Assembly: GCF_002752655.1 (NCBI RefSeq)
Contig: NZ_CP023738.1
Coordinates: forward strand, 221,281-285,280
Source: Methylosinus trichosporium OB3b
Lineage (GTDB): Bacteria; Pseudomonadota; Alphaproteobacteria; Rhizobiales; Beijerinckiaceae
DNA length: 64,000 bases
Direction of reading: 5' to 3'
Shown: piece after piece, positions 49,439 to 57,716 of the stretch
How the letters are laid out: each line of letters opens with the position of its first letter
Numbering within the stretch: the first letter of the stretch is position 1
Position numbers and translations under genes: made by a program
Notes under the pieces: generated by a model
The model's input: only the letters and a program-made list of their open reading frames with translations
Told to the model about the DNA's origin: nothing
The model's database searches: none

Positions 49439-50122
49439 CTATCGATGGTCCGAGAAACCGCAATCACCCGATTGTGCGAGCGGTCGCGGCGAAATGATCA
49501 TGCTGAGAGGCTGCGCCATGCTTGGCGGAGGGTTCAGCGGAACGCGCAGGCGGCCGAGCGCTTCCACGATCATGAGATCGCGTTGCCGATCGCCCGTCGA
49601 GCTCAGCAAGTCCGGCGACATTATTTCGCCCGCCGCGCCGATGCGGAACTGCAGGGCGGCCCTATATTGGCCCGGCTTGGTTTTTTCCCTTTCGCAAAAA
49701 ACCCGCTGAATCGTGCGCTGCACGAGCGCGAGATAGGGCATATCCGCGGCCTTGAAGTCGCCGGTCCCGCTTTGCGGGTCGGACGGCTCAACCTCGATCC
49801 CGAAGGCTCTCCCGGCGCTGAAGACGGCAAGGCCGGTTCCCTCGAGCAGAACGCGGATGGCGACGTCGGGCGCCAGCTCGCCGCTGACCGCCGTCGACCG
49901 CCGCTCCTCGGCCAGACGGCTGTCATAGAGAACCATCAGCCCTGTCGCCGCCGAATAGGCGTCGAGCGCATGGGCCAGCGGCTGCGCTGGAATGTCGAAG
50001 CTGATAGGGGCGCCATCTCGGCCGACCGGCCGCGCGTCCGTCTGGCCCACAGCGCTCTCGGCCGATCCGAGCGCCGCAACGAGCGACAATGTCGCCAGCC
50101 AGCCGACGCGCAAACATTTCAC
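49439..50122 (-). CDS. Secreted STN-domain protein fused to a TonB C-terminal-like domain
   Basis: A periplasmic protein of 227 residues with a signal peptide (1-26). Residues ~40-112 are an STN (secretin/TonB N-terminal) domain: FDIPAQPLAHALDAYSAATG, then VLYDSRLAEERRSTAVSGEL. In Fec-type receptors this domain carries the signal to FecR. Residues ~128-215 look like the TonB C-terminal fold (QRTIQRVFCEREKTKPGQYR, LQFRIGAAGEIMSPDLLSST). There is no membrane helix or proline-rich arm, so it is not an ordinary TonB. It lies directly upstream of the sigma gene. It may deliver the signal to FecR as a free protein rather than as part of a receptor. Confidence 0.78.
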   Translation of the reverse strand: MKCLRVGWLATLSLVAALGSAESAVGQTDARPVGRDGAPISFDIPAQPLAHALDAYSAATGLMVLYDSRLAEERRSTAVSGELAPDVAIRVLLEGTGLAVFSAGRAFGIEVEPSDPQSGTGDFKAADMPYLALVQRTIQRVFCEREKTKPGQYRAALQFRIGAAGEIMSPDLLSSTGDRQRDLMIVEALGRLRVPLNPPPSMAQPLSMIISPRPLAQSGDCGFSDHR

Positions 50123-50203
50123 AAGCTTCGTCCTCGTGAGGCCGCATGCTCGTCACCGCCGATCGAAGCCGGCCGGGAACGCCACGCAGCGCCCTACTCC
50201 TCA

Positions 50204-50222
50204 GAACAATCGCAAGTTGTTC
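50204..50222. promoter_or_regulatory. Perfect inverted repeat upstream of the STN-TonB gene
   Basis: GAACAA and TTGTTC face each other across seven bases, 82-100 bases before the STN-TonB start. It could be an operator or an mRNA stem. Apart from this and the fragment at 50,416-50,541, the region 50,123-50,530 shows no gene. Confidence 0.4.
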
Positions 50223-50415
50223 CGAGCATGGGTAAAGCGGCAATGTCACAGTTTCGCGACGACGTCGGGGGGACGGTTAAATTAACTGGGTTGCGCTGAC
50301 CATTGACTATTTCCCATGCGGGAAAGTCCCTTTCCAACGGCGATGCATTGGAAGATCACGATCGAAGGCATGGATGAATTCGACGGGCGCGTCGGCAGAT
50401 CGAGAGCCTCGGCGG

Positions 50416-50541
50416 CCGCCCAATCCGTTCAATCTCCAGCCGCGGCTCACCGGCTATGACAACTAGATCTTCGTGCAGGCGGCGGGCGCCGACAAAATCC
50501 AGCCGGCGAATCTCGGCTTCGACTTCGAGCTCAGAATTTGA
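50416..50541 (+). pseudogene. Possible decayed gene tail
   Basis: One plus-strand frame reads PPNPFNLQPRLTGYDN, an internal TAG at 50,464-50,466, then IFVQAAGADKIQPANLGFDF and a stop at 50,539-50,541. The residue composition looks protein-like and the end overlaps the end of the TonB receptor gene. It may be the remains of a gene lost by deletion. I do not recognise the family, and chance is possible. Confidence 0.25.
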
Positions 50542-52879
50542 ACCCCAGCTTCGCGACCACCGTGCGCGGAGCGCCGGGGTAATAGATGCCGCTGGTGGAG
50601 GTCTGTTGATAATAGCTGTTGCTGACCTGGCCGATGTAGGCGGCGTCGAACATGTTCATGCAGGAGAGGCTCGCCGTCATCGTCCCCCAATCGAGCTTGT
50701 GCTCATATTGCGTCGTCAGATCGAGGGTCGCGTAACCGGCGAGAGGCTGGAGGCCGGAGGTGTCGCCGGCGCGACTGCCGACGATATGCACGATCGGCGT
50801 GATGGTGACCTGCTCGACCCGCAGATTGGCGCCCAGCGTCGAGATCAGATAGGGCACGTTCGGCAATTGCCGGCCCTTCACCCGCGTCGACCGATAGGTC
50901 GCCTCCGAAGCGCCTGGGACGATCGGCAAGTCCTCGACGAACTCGGCGCGCTGATAGCCGAACGAGGCGAACATATCGAGATTGTCGATCGGCGAATAAT
51001 GGGCGAGCGCCTGCGCGCCATAGCTCTGGCTCTCTCCGACATTCTGGCCATACTGCGTGCCGATGCCCGGATCGTAGCTGACGAGCTTGTTGTGGTTGCG
51101 CGAATAATAGACGGTCGGCTCGATATAGCCCGAGCCCAGGGCGCCCGAGTAGGACCAGCGTAGGCCGAGGTCGAACAGCGTCGATGTTTCGGGCCGGATC
51201 GAACGCCACAATTGGTCGGCGGTGATTCCCTTGGCGAGGAAGGCTGCTGAATTCTGCTGGAAGACTGGCCAAGCGTCGTAGCCCGGCCCGCCATAGCCGC
51301 CGCCGCCGCTGAATTTGATCTGCAGATCCTCGGTCAACTCATAGGTGAGCCCGCCATAGGGCACGAATGTGCCGATGGTGAAGGCGGAAACGCTGCGATT
51401 TGCTATTTTGCCGGACGACAGAGCGAGCGCCGCATCATAAGAGACGTCGCCTATGCCGACGGAATTATATTCGTCGATTCCGGCCATGCGCTCCCAGATG
51501 TAGCGCCCGCCCGCCTCGACATGGAGAGGCCCGAAGTCACGGCTCGCAAGGCCATAGGCCACGTCGAACATATGCGGCGACGTTTGTCGGGCGAGGATCG
51601 GCCAAGCGGCGTTGGTGAGGCCGCCGAGCGCATTGGGGGTGAACATTTGCCAGGCGGTCGGCGGGCCGGGCGCGTTCTGTACGCCGTGCCAATAGCCGAA
51701 CGTCGCCTCTGTTCCGAGAACGCGCGTCTGCAATTCGCTCGTCACGCCCCAGGTGTCGTGATCGAGGAGCCATTTACGGACTTTTCCGTTGGCCATGCCG
51801 TCGAGATAATAGCCGTCCTCGCGGAAATAATATGGCTTGACGACGAGCCGCGTCGCTTCGTCGAAACGCAGCGTCATCTCGGAAAGAGCGAGCCAGGAAT
51901 TGAAATGTTGGAGGTTGTAGCCGTAGTAATTGACCATCGTACTCGGAACTGCGCCTGGAGTGGCGGCGAAATCGAAGCGCCGGTAGAGCCCGAGATTGCT
52001 CGCCTGCGCATAAGTGAGTCCATCGTAAGTGTTGGCGTCCAGGCTGGTCTTGGCGACGAAGACTTTCGCTTCGAAATTGTCGGCCGGCTTGGTGTCGATC
52101 CCGATCGCGAAGCCGGATTTGCCTTGCGGGGCCTTGCCGACGCCGCGCCACTTGTCGGCGTCGGTCCAGGAGCCGGAGACGAAGGCCTTGGTCGTGCCGT
52201 TCAATATCTCGCCGGTGTCGACGCGAGCGAATGTGCGCAGAAAGGAGAAGGAGCCGACGCTCTGGGAGATTTCGCCGCCCATTTTTTCCGCCGGCCAGCG
52301 CAGGCGGCTGTCGAAGGTTCCGCCGACTGTGAAATATGAGTTCACATTGGAGGGTATCGGGCCTTGCCGCAGGACGAGCCTGTCCAGATTCTCGTTGTCG
52401 ACGAGCCAAGTCGCGCCAGGACCGGGATCGATTCCCGAGACCGGAAGGCCTTCGATCAATCCGATGCTGTTGCCGTGTTGGCTGAGCTCGCCGCGAATGC
52501 GCACGCCCTTGTTGCCGCCGGAGAGGTTGGCGAGGCCGTAAGGATCGATCGCTGGCGCATCGACGGAGGGCAGGAAGGAGATGCCACGAATGGGATTGGT
52601 TCCGCCCCAGCCGCTGGCGAGATCGAGGCCCTGACGGTCGACGGCATAGGAGGTCGAGGGGGCGTTGGAGGCGGGACCGACAATGGCGTTTTTCGGCTTC
52701 GGCTTCAGCTTCTGCGCCGGCTTCTCGGATCCGACCGATATTTCCGGCAGCGTCATATATTGCTGCCCTATCGCGTTATCGCCGGCGGCAAAGCACAGGA
52801 GAATCGAGCCGCTGGCGAGGAGCCTTCTCCGAAAGCGTGAATAGTTGCGGTTTGCTGCGCTCGACGTGAGAAATGCCAT
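50531..52879 (-). CDS. TonB-dependent outer-membrane receptor
   Basis: A receptor of 782 residues. A signal peptide (~15-40) is followed by MTLPEISVGSEKPAQKLKPK, which has a short TonB-box-like region. The plug domain covers ~60-200 (GISFLPSVDAPAIDPYGLAN, GVRIRGELSQHGNSIGLIEG), and the 22-strand barrel ends in ...VVAKLGFKF with the terminal aromatic needed for barrel insertion. No N-terminal STN domain is present, so it is not itself a Fec-type transducer; the STN unit is encoded separately downstream. ATG 52879 gives a proper signal peptide. An AT-rich promoter region lies at 52,920-52,960. Ligand unknown. Confidence 0.9.
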   Translation of the reverse strand: MAFLTSSAANRNYSRFRRRLLASGSILLCFAAGDNAIGQQYMTLPEISVGSEKPAQKLKPKPKNAIVGPASNAPSTSYAVDRQGLDLASGWGGTNPIRGISFLPSVDAPAIDPYGLANLSGGNKGVRIRGELSQHGNSIGLIEGLPVSGIDPGPGATWLVDNENLDRLVLRQGPIPSNVNSYFTVGGTFDSRLRWPAEKMGGEISQSVGSFSFLRTFARVDTGEILNGTTKAFVSGSWTDADKWRGVGKAPQGKSGFAIGIDTKPADNFEAKVFVAKTSLDANTYDGLTYAQASNLGLYRRFDFAATPGAVPSTMVNYYGYNLQHFNSWLALSEMTLRFDEATRLVVKPYYFREDGYYLDGMANGKVRKWLLDHDTWGVTSELQTRVLGTEATFGYWHGVQNAPGPPTAWQMFTPNALGGLTNAAWPILARQTSPHMFDVAYGLASRDFGPLHVEAGGRYIWERMAGIDEYNSVGIGDVSYDAALALSSGKIANRSVSAFTIGTFVPYGGLTYELTEDLQIKFSGGGGYGGPGYDAWPVFQQNSAAFLAKGITADQLWRSIRPETSTLFDLGLRWSYSGALGSGYIEPTVYYSRNHNKLVSYDPGIGTQYGQNVGESQSYGAQALAHYSPIDNLDMFASFGYQRAEFVEDLPIVPGASEATYRSTRVKGRQLPNVPYLISTLGANLRVEQVTITPIVHIVGSRAGDTSGLQPLAGYATLDLTTQYEHKLDWGTMTASLSCMNMFDAAYIGQVSNSYYQQTSTSGIYYPGAPRTVVAKLGFKF

Positions 52880-53083
52880 AATGACGTCGCCCCCTCCTCG
52901 GCCGGATCGCGATCGCTCGGCTCGATATATAAAACTATTACATAAATTGTCCGACCTCGGCCGACAAGCCGAATATCTCGGCAATGTGCCCCACGAACGC
53001 GATTTCTGAAGCTTGTTTAGGCGGCTGCGCCTCGCCGCAACTATAGATCGAATATCGAGCCTTGCTCGCGCGCGTCGTTCGAT

Positions 53084-53293
53084 TCACTGAAAACTCTTCG
53101 CCTTCTTGATCCCTACGACCCATATGCCTTTTTCGACGGGCCGGAGCGGCAGGACGGCCGCGCCGGCGGCGAGCTGCGGGCGAAGCCGGCCTTGGGTGTC
53201 GATCCCGTCGCCCGGAGCCGGAACCTCGGGGTCGGTTTCGTCTCTTGGATCGAACTTGACGAGAAGCTCGCCTCTGGCGCTGGCGATTCCCAT
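53084..53293 (-). CDS. Small unidentified ORF, perhaps the 3' end of a lost gene
   Basis: The frame is open upstream to about 53,370 and ends with AAGAAVLPLRPVEKGIWVVG followed by IKKAKSFQ. The segment PRIRVRVGMGIASARGELLV before and after the ATG at 53,293 reads like real protein, so this may be the C-terminal part of a longer protein whose start was lost to the transposase debris beside it. Family not recognised. Confidence 0.35.
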   Translation of the reverse strand: MGIASARGELLVKFDPRDETDPEVPAPGDGIDTQGRLRPQLAAGAAVLPLRPVEKGIWVVGIKKAKSFQ

Positions 53294-53321
53294 CCCAACG
53301 CGAACTCGAATTCGAGGAAGG

Positions 53322-53460
53322 TCATCGCCGCGAAATGCGCAGGTTCGTTGCTTTGGCGTGCTGTTGGATCAGGGAAGGTCGAGCCAGGATGAGATGCGCT
53401 CGACCCATCGTCGTGCCGATCAGGCGCTCGATGTGTCCGCCATAGTGAGGCGCGCGCGTG
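53322..53460 (-). pseudogene. Relic of an integrase-core (Mu/TniA-like) transposase
   Basis: The minus-strand translation HYGGHIERLIGTTMGRAHLI (about 53,380-53,445) matches the conserved glutamate region of rve-type transposases, in which GGHIERLIGT...G is typical. About 45 residues remain, without the preceding aspartates. It lies between the small ORF and the sensor-kinase gene. Confidence 0.5.
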
Positions 53461-53470
53461 CAGGCCGTTT

Positions 53471-54808
53471 TCAGGCGGCTTCGGATCCGTCCGCGAAGCG
53501 TAGCGCCGCTCTCAGCCCGGCGCGATCTTTCCTGTTGGTCAACATGAGCCGCCAACCGAGCCGAAGCGCCGCCAGCTCGACGATGGACAAGCCCAATCCC
53601 GCGCCTGTCGCGCTCTTGCGTCGACCACGGAAAAAGCGACGAACGGCCAAGGGCAGCTCGTCCTCTGGAATGCCGGGCCCCTCGTCCTCGATCACAATGC
53701 AACGCGGCTCGTTCTCGTAACCCCATGAGATCACGCCGGACGGCGACACGTATTGGAGCGCGTTCTCGTGCAGGTTCCGCAGAGCGACGGTCAGGATCTC
53801 GCGATTCGAGAACACGTTCGTCCTGTGCAGCTCCGGATCGATGCGGATGAAAACGCTGTCGTTCTTCGGTTGTGACGAGGCGACGATCTCATCGAGTATC
53901 TCGCCGAGATTGACATGCTCGGACGCCATGGCCTGATGGGCCTCCGCATCGAGCGTGGCCAGCGTGAGAAGCTGGCGGATCAAGCGCGTCGTGCGATCCG
54001 CCGACACCAGGATTTGCAGCAGCGCGCCTTCTCTGACAGCGGGATCGGCGGCGGCGAGCGCGATCTGAGCCTGCGTCTTGAGGCCCGCGAGCGGCGTGCG
54101 TAGCTCATGGGCGGCGAAAGCCGTCAATTCGCGGTCGTGCCGAAGCGCGGCGTCGAGATTGGCGAGGAGCCCGTTGAGCGCCTCCATCAGCGGGCGCACC
54201 TCCGAAGGCGCCAGCGCGGCGTCGACAGGCGTCATGTCGTCAGCGGCGCGATCGCGCAATTGCTCCGCCATGATCCTCAGCGGACGCAGCTCGAGCCGCA
54301 GGCTCAGCCAGAGCGCAGCGCTTAGCACCGGAATGACCAGCAATGCCGGCACGACAAGTCCGGCGACGAGATCATGGACGAGATGATCACGCATGCCGAC
54401 GCGGTCGCCGACCATGACTCGCACGCCCTTTGCCGTGTCTTCGGCGGTGTAGACGCGCCACGACTCGCCTTCGACGACATGTTCGGAAAACCCCGAATCG
54501 GCGAATGCCAGCCGTCCCTTCGGCGCGCCGCTCGAATGGGCGATGAGCCGTCCGTCGAGCGACCAGATCTGGCACGAGAGCACGCGCTCGTAGCCGGGGC
54601 TGGCCGCCGCGTCGATCACGTCGGCGGAGAGCAGCGCGCCGCCGGAGACCAGCGACGCGACCATCTTGGCGGATTCGCGAAGACGGTTGTCGAAGGCGCG
54701 CTCGAACTCGGCCTTGCTGCCGATATAGACCCAGAAGGTCGCGCACAGCCAGATCACGCAGGTCGCCGTGAGCAGAACGACGAACAGTCGAGCGCGCAAC
54801 GAGCTCAT
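53471..54808 (-). CDS. Two-component sensor histidine kinase, QseC/PmrB-like
   Basis: A membrane kinase of 445 residues. Helix 1 is ~7-27, the periplasmic sensor ~28-145 and helix 2 ~147-170. A short linker leads to the phospho-accepting AAHELRTPLAGLKTQ (H234). The ATP-binding part has NLHENALQYVSPSG (N box), EDEGPGIPEDELP (G1) and GAGLGLSIVELA (G2). The start ATG 54808 overlaps the stop of the response regulator gene by four bases. The regulator's upstream region carries a PmrA-type box, which places the pair in the PmrAB/QseBC group. In that group signals are metals or membrane-active agents; here the signal is unknown. Confidence 0.9.
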   Translation of the reverse strand: MSSLRARLFVVLLTATCVIWLCATFWVYIGSKAEFERAFDNRLRESAKMVASLVSGGALLSADVIDAAASPGYERVLSCQIWSLDGRLIAHSSGAPKGRLAFADSGFSEHVVEGESWRVYTAEDTAKGVRVMVGDRVGMRDHLVHDLVAGLVVPALLVIPVLSAALWLSLRLELRPLRIMAEQLRDRAADDMTPVDAALAPSEVRPLMEALNGLLANLDAALRHDRELTAFAAHELRTPLAGLKTQAQIALAAADPAVREGALLQILVSADRTTRLIRQLLTLATLDAEAHQAMASEHVNLGEILDEIVASSQPKNDSVFIRIDPELHRTNVFSNREILTVALRNLHENALQYVSPSGVISWGYENEPRCIVIEDEGPGIPEDELPLAVRRFFRGRRKSATGAGLGLSIVELAALRLGWRLMLTNRKDRAGLRAALRFADGSEAA

Positions 54809-55467
54809 TTCGGCCGCCGCATGCGATAGCCGAGGCCGCGGATCGTTTCTATGGCGTCGCGTCCGAGCTTGGCGCGCAGATTGTGGATATGGACCTCTAC
54901 CGCATTGCTCTCCACCTCTTCCCCCCAACCATAGATGCGATCCTCGATCTCGCTCTTCGAGCGAATGCGGGCAGGCTGCTCCATCAGCATCGCGAGCACC
55001 GAAAATTCGCGGCGGGACAGATTTACGGGCGCGCCGTCGAGCGAGAGCGACATGTCGGCTGGATCGAGCACGATGCCGCCGAGCGTGAGGCTGGGCGTCG
55101 CACGGCCGTCGCGCCGTCGCACGATGGCGCGGATGCGCGCGGCGAGCTCGTCGAGATCGAAAGGCTTGCCGAGATAATCGTCGGCGCCCGCGTCGAGCCC
55201 CTCGATGCGATCGACAACCTCGTCGAGCGCGGTCAACAGCAGCACAGGCAGATTGTCGCCGCAGCGGCGCAGTTCCGCGAGGATTTCGATCCCAGAACCG
55301 TCCGGCAGCATCAAATCGAGCACAACGGCGTCAAAGCCCGGCGACGCGAGAGCCGCGCGCGCGTCGGCGCAAGTCGAAACGCTGTCCACCGAATTGCCCG
55401 CGAGCTCGAGACCGACCTTCAGGCCGTTCGCGAGCACGTCGTCGTCTTCCACGATCAGAATCCGCAT
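54805..55467 (-). CDS. Two-component response regulator, OmpR family (PmrA/QseB-like)
   Basis: A regulator of 220 residues. The receiver domain (1-115) has the acidic pair in VEDDD, the phospho-accepting D51 in VVLDLMLPDG, T in LLLTALDE and K in YLGKPFDLDEL. The winged-helix domain (~125-218) has LSRREFSVLAMLMEQPARI and VEVHIHNLRAKLG, then the wing TIRGLGYRM. It is the first gene of the pair with the kinase. A CTTAAG direct repeat lies 36 bases before its ATG, so it is very likely autoregulated. Confidence 0.93.
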   Translation of the reverse strand: MRILIVEDDDVLANGLKVGLELAGNSVDSVSTCADARAALASPGFDAVVLDLMLPDGSGIEILAELRRCGDNLPVLLLTALDEVVDRIEGLDAGADDYLGKPFDLDELAARIRAIVRRRDGRATPSLTLGGIVLDPADMSLSLDGAPVNLSRREFSVLAMLMEQPARIRSKSEIEDRIYGWGEEVESNAVEVHIHNLRAKLGRDAIETIRGLGYRMRRPK

Positions 55468-55502
55468 CCGAGGCGCCTCCCGCTTCTGCCTGCGGCTCCC
55501 AG

Positions 55503-55519
55503 CTTAAGGTTGCCTTAAG
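55503..55519. promoter_or_regulatory. PmrA-type box upstream of the response regulator
   Basis: CTTAAG-GTTGC-CTTAAG, an exact match to the published PmrA/QseB box form (YTTAAG, five bases, YTTAAG). The 11-base period places both half-sites on one face of the helix, as expected for tandem OmpR-family binding. It ends 36 bases from the regulator ATG. Confidence 0.8.
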
Positions 55520-55567
55520 GTGAGCGTCCAACAAAAACGTGACCTATCGATGAGGGACGCCACGCGT

Positions 55568-56371
55568 GGTTGTGTCGCAAATTTTGTCTACGGACGCGAC
55601 ACCGGCGTCTGAGAGTGACGCGGCTCACGCCACGAGGGCATAGAACTGCTGCGCTGGACGCAATTCGCCTGTCGTTCGCAGCTGCCCCTTGCGGATCATA
55701 TGCATGAGCTCGATCCCGGAAAGTGTCGCGGCAGCCGATCGAAATGATTTGAAACCCAACATCGGCCGCGTCACTCGCTTCACCGCTCGATGGTCCTGTT
55801 CGACAATATTGTTGAGATATTTGATGCGGCGGATTTCGATGTCCGCTTCATGCTCCGCATTGTAGCGTTCGATCGCGGCCGTGTTGGCGCCGCTCTTGTC
55901 GATCGTGATCTTCTCCGGCTCGCCATGCTGGCCGATCGCCTTGCGCAAGAAGCGCAACGCGGCTTTGCAGTCCCTCTTGGCCGTCAGCAGGAAATCCACC
56001 GTCCCGCCTGCCTTGTCGACCGCCCGATACAGATATTTCCAGCAGCCTTTGACTTTCACGTAGGTCTCATCGAGACGCCAGCTGGATCCGATCGAGCGCT
56101 TGCGAGTGTGGAACTGTTTCTCCAGCAAAGGAGCATACTTGACGACCCAGCGGTTGAGCGTCGAATGGTCGACTTCGACACCTCGCTCTTCCATCATTTC
56201 CTCGAGTTGACGATAGCTCATCGGATACGCCACATACCAGCGGACGCCCCACAGAATCACGTCGCGTTCAAAATGGCTGCCCTTGAAATCAATCATCGCA
56301 CTCGTCCGCCAGCTCCACTACCGGCAATTATAGCCCCAAACCGACCTGCGACAAAAATTCGCGACAGAACC
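55568..56371 (-). mobile_element. IS6-family insertion sequence, copy A
   Basis: An 804-base element whose ends are imperfect inverted repeats: GGTTGTGTCGCAAATTTT on the left and the complement of GGTTCTGTCGCGAATTTT on the right. It encodes one transposase. The 8-base flanks (CCACGCGT and AAAAATAT) do not match, so no target duplication is visible for this copy. It differs from copy B by only two bases that I can see, near 55,999 and near the right end. Confidence 0.9.
55625..56296 (-). CDS. IS6-family DDE transposase (copy A)
   Basis: A full transposase of 223 residues. The N-terminal HTH region (20-60: SYRQLEEMMEERGVEVDHST) is followed by the DDE core: D in RLDETYVKVKG (D76), D in ITIDKSGANT (D133) and E in IVEQDHRAVKR (E167). 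The sequence is intact and identical to that of copy B, so both may be active. IS6 elements move by replicative transposition and tend to form cointegrates and same-orientation pairs, as seen here. Confidence 0.95.
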   Translation of the reverse strand: MIDFKGSHFERDVILWGVRWYVAYPMSYRQLEEMMEERGVEVDHSTLNRWVVKYAPLLEKQFHTRKRSIGSSWRLDETYVKVKGCWKYLYRAVDKAGGTVDFLLTAKRDCKAALRFLRKAIGQHGEPEKITIDKSGANTAAIERYNAEHEADIEIRRIKYLNNIVEQDHRAVKRVTRPMLGFKSFRSAAATLSGIELMHMIRKGQLRTTGELRPAQQFYALVA

Positions 56372-56472
56372 AAAAATATTCCACGCGCATCTTCATCTTA
56401 TCCCGCGACGGGTCGCCGACACTCCGCCGCCGCCGGCGCGCCCGGTCGCTTGAAACGAGTTGCGGCGTTCCC

Positions 56473-56912
56473 ATGGCTTCCACGATTATCGTCATTCGGC
56501 ACGGCCGCGTCGCGCTTGCATCCGACGGGCTCCTCTCACGCGAGGACTTCCTCCGCTACGTCGAAGATTACGATGCTGCGTCCCTCCGCTCGGATTCCCG
56601 TCCGCCGGAAGAATTGACCGAACGGCTCCGGCTTGCTCGCAGGTTGTTCGCGAGCGAACTGCCACGCGCGAGAGAATCGGCGCGCATCCTCTTTCTCGAT
56701 CGAGACATTCGATACGAAGCGATGTTCAATGAAGAGCCGCATCACGTCGTTCCACGACTCCCATTTCGAATGCCGCTCCTGGGCTGGTTCGCTTGGTCGC
56801 GCGTCAGCGAAGCAATGAGTCCATCCCTGCGTCGAGCGGTCGCCGCACGCGGATCGATCGCGGCGAAGCGGCTAATCGTCGAGGCGGATCACGAACCCAC
56901 GGCTCTGATCGG
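56473..56912 (+). pseudogene. Histidine phosphatase (phosphoglycerate mutase-like), cut by IS copy B
   Basis: The first ~147 residues of a histidine phosphatase. The phosphorylated histidine is in IVIRHGR (residues 4-10), and FASELPRARESARILF and FNEEPHHVVPRLP follow, the latter with a plausible acid/base glutamate. The gene runs into IS copy B at 56,913 before the second catalytic histidine, so the product should be inactive; the frame continues 25 codons into the IS. The start ATG 56473 is ~100 bases from the right end of IS copy A. Confidence 0.8.
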
Positions 56913-57716
56913 GGTTGTGTCGCAAATTTTGTCTACGGACGCGACACCGGCGTCTGAGAGTGACGCGGCTCACGCCACGAGGGCATAGAACTGCTGCGCT
57001 GGACGCAATTCGCCTGTCGTTCGCAGCTGCCCCTTGCGGATCATATGCATGAGCTCGATCCCGGAAAGTGTCGCGGCAGCCGATCGAAATGATTTGAAAC
57101 CCAACATCGGCCGCGTCACTCGCTTCACCGCTCGATGGTCCTGTTCGACAATATTGTTGAGATATTTGATGCGGCGGATTTCGATGTCCGCTTCATGCTC
57201 CGCATTGTAGCGTTCGATCGCGGCCGTGTTGGCGCCGCTCTTGTCGATCGTGATCTTCTCCGGCTCGCCATGCTGGCCGATCGCCTTGCGCAAGAAGCGC
57301 AACGCGGCTTTGCAGTCCCTCTTGGCCGTCAGCAGGAAATCCACCGTCCCGCCCGCCTTGTCGACCGCCCGATACAGATATTTCCAGCAGCCTTTGACTT
57401 TCACGTAGGTCTCATCGAGACGCCAGCTGGATCCGATCGAGCGCTTGCGAGTGTGGAACTGTTTCTCCAGCAAAGGAGCATACTTGACGACCCAGCGGTT
57501 GAGCGTCGAATGGTCGACTTCGACACCTCGCTCTTCCATCATTTCCTCGAGTTGACGATAGCTCATCGGATACGCCACATACCAGCGGACGCCCCACAGA
57601 ATCACGTCGCGTTCAAAATGGCTGCCCTTGAAATCAATCATCGCACTCGTCCGCCAGCTCCACTGCCGGCAATTATAGCCCCAAACCGACCTGCGACAAA
57701 AATTCGCGACAGAACC
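56913..57716 (-). mobile_element. IS6-family insertion sequence, copy B
   Basis: A second 804-base copy in the same orientation as copy A, 541 bases away. Flanks CTGATCGG and TCGATGGC do not match each other or those of copy A, so the pair is not a simple recent composite insertion. It interrupts a histidine phosphatase on its left and an unknown gene on its right, so a deletion between them is likely. Confidence 0.9.
56970..57641 (-). CDS. IS6-family DDE transposase (copy B)
   Basis: Same 223-residue protein as copy A, with all three catalytic acids. The only coding difference seen between the two genes is silent (GCA/GCG in the DKAGG segment). This near-identity points to a very recent duplication or to gene conversion. 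Confidence 0.95.
   Translation of the reverse strand: MIDFKGSHFERDVILWGVRWYVAYPMSYRQLEEMMEERGVEVDHSTLNRWVVKYAPLLEKQFHTRKRSIGSSWRLDETYVKVKGCWKYLYRAVDKAGGTVDFLLTAKRDCKAALRFLRKAIGQHGEPEKITIDKSGANTAAIERYNAEHEADIEIRRIKYLNNIVEQDHRAVKRVTRPMLGFKSFRSAAATLSGIELMHMIRKGQLRTTGELRPAQQFYALVA

Noticed and set aside
55568..57716. Classical composite transposon with target duplications
   Set aside because: The 8-base flanks of the copies do not match in any combination; a 7-base CCACGCG match near the outer right flank of copy A is displaced and may be chance.
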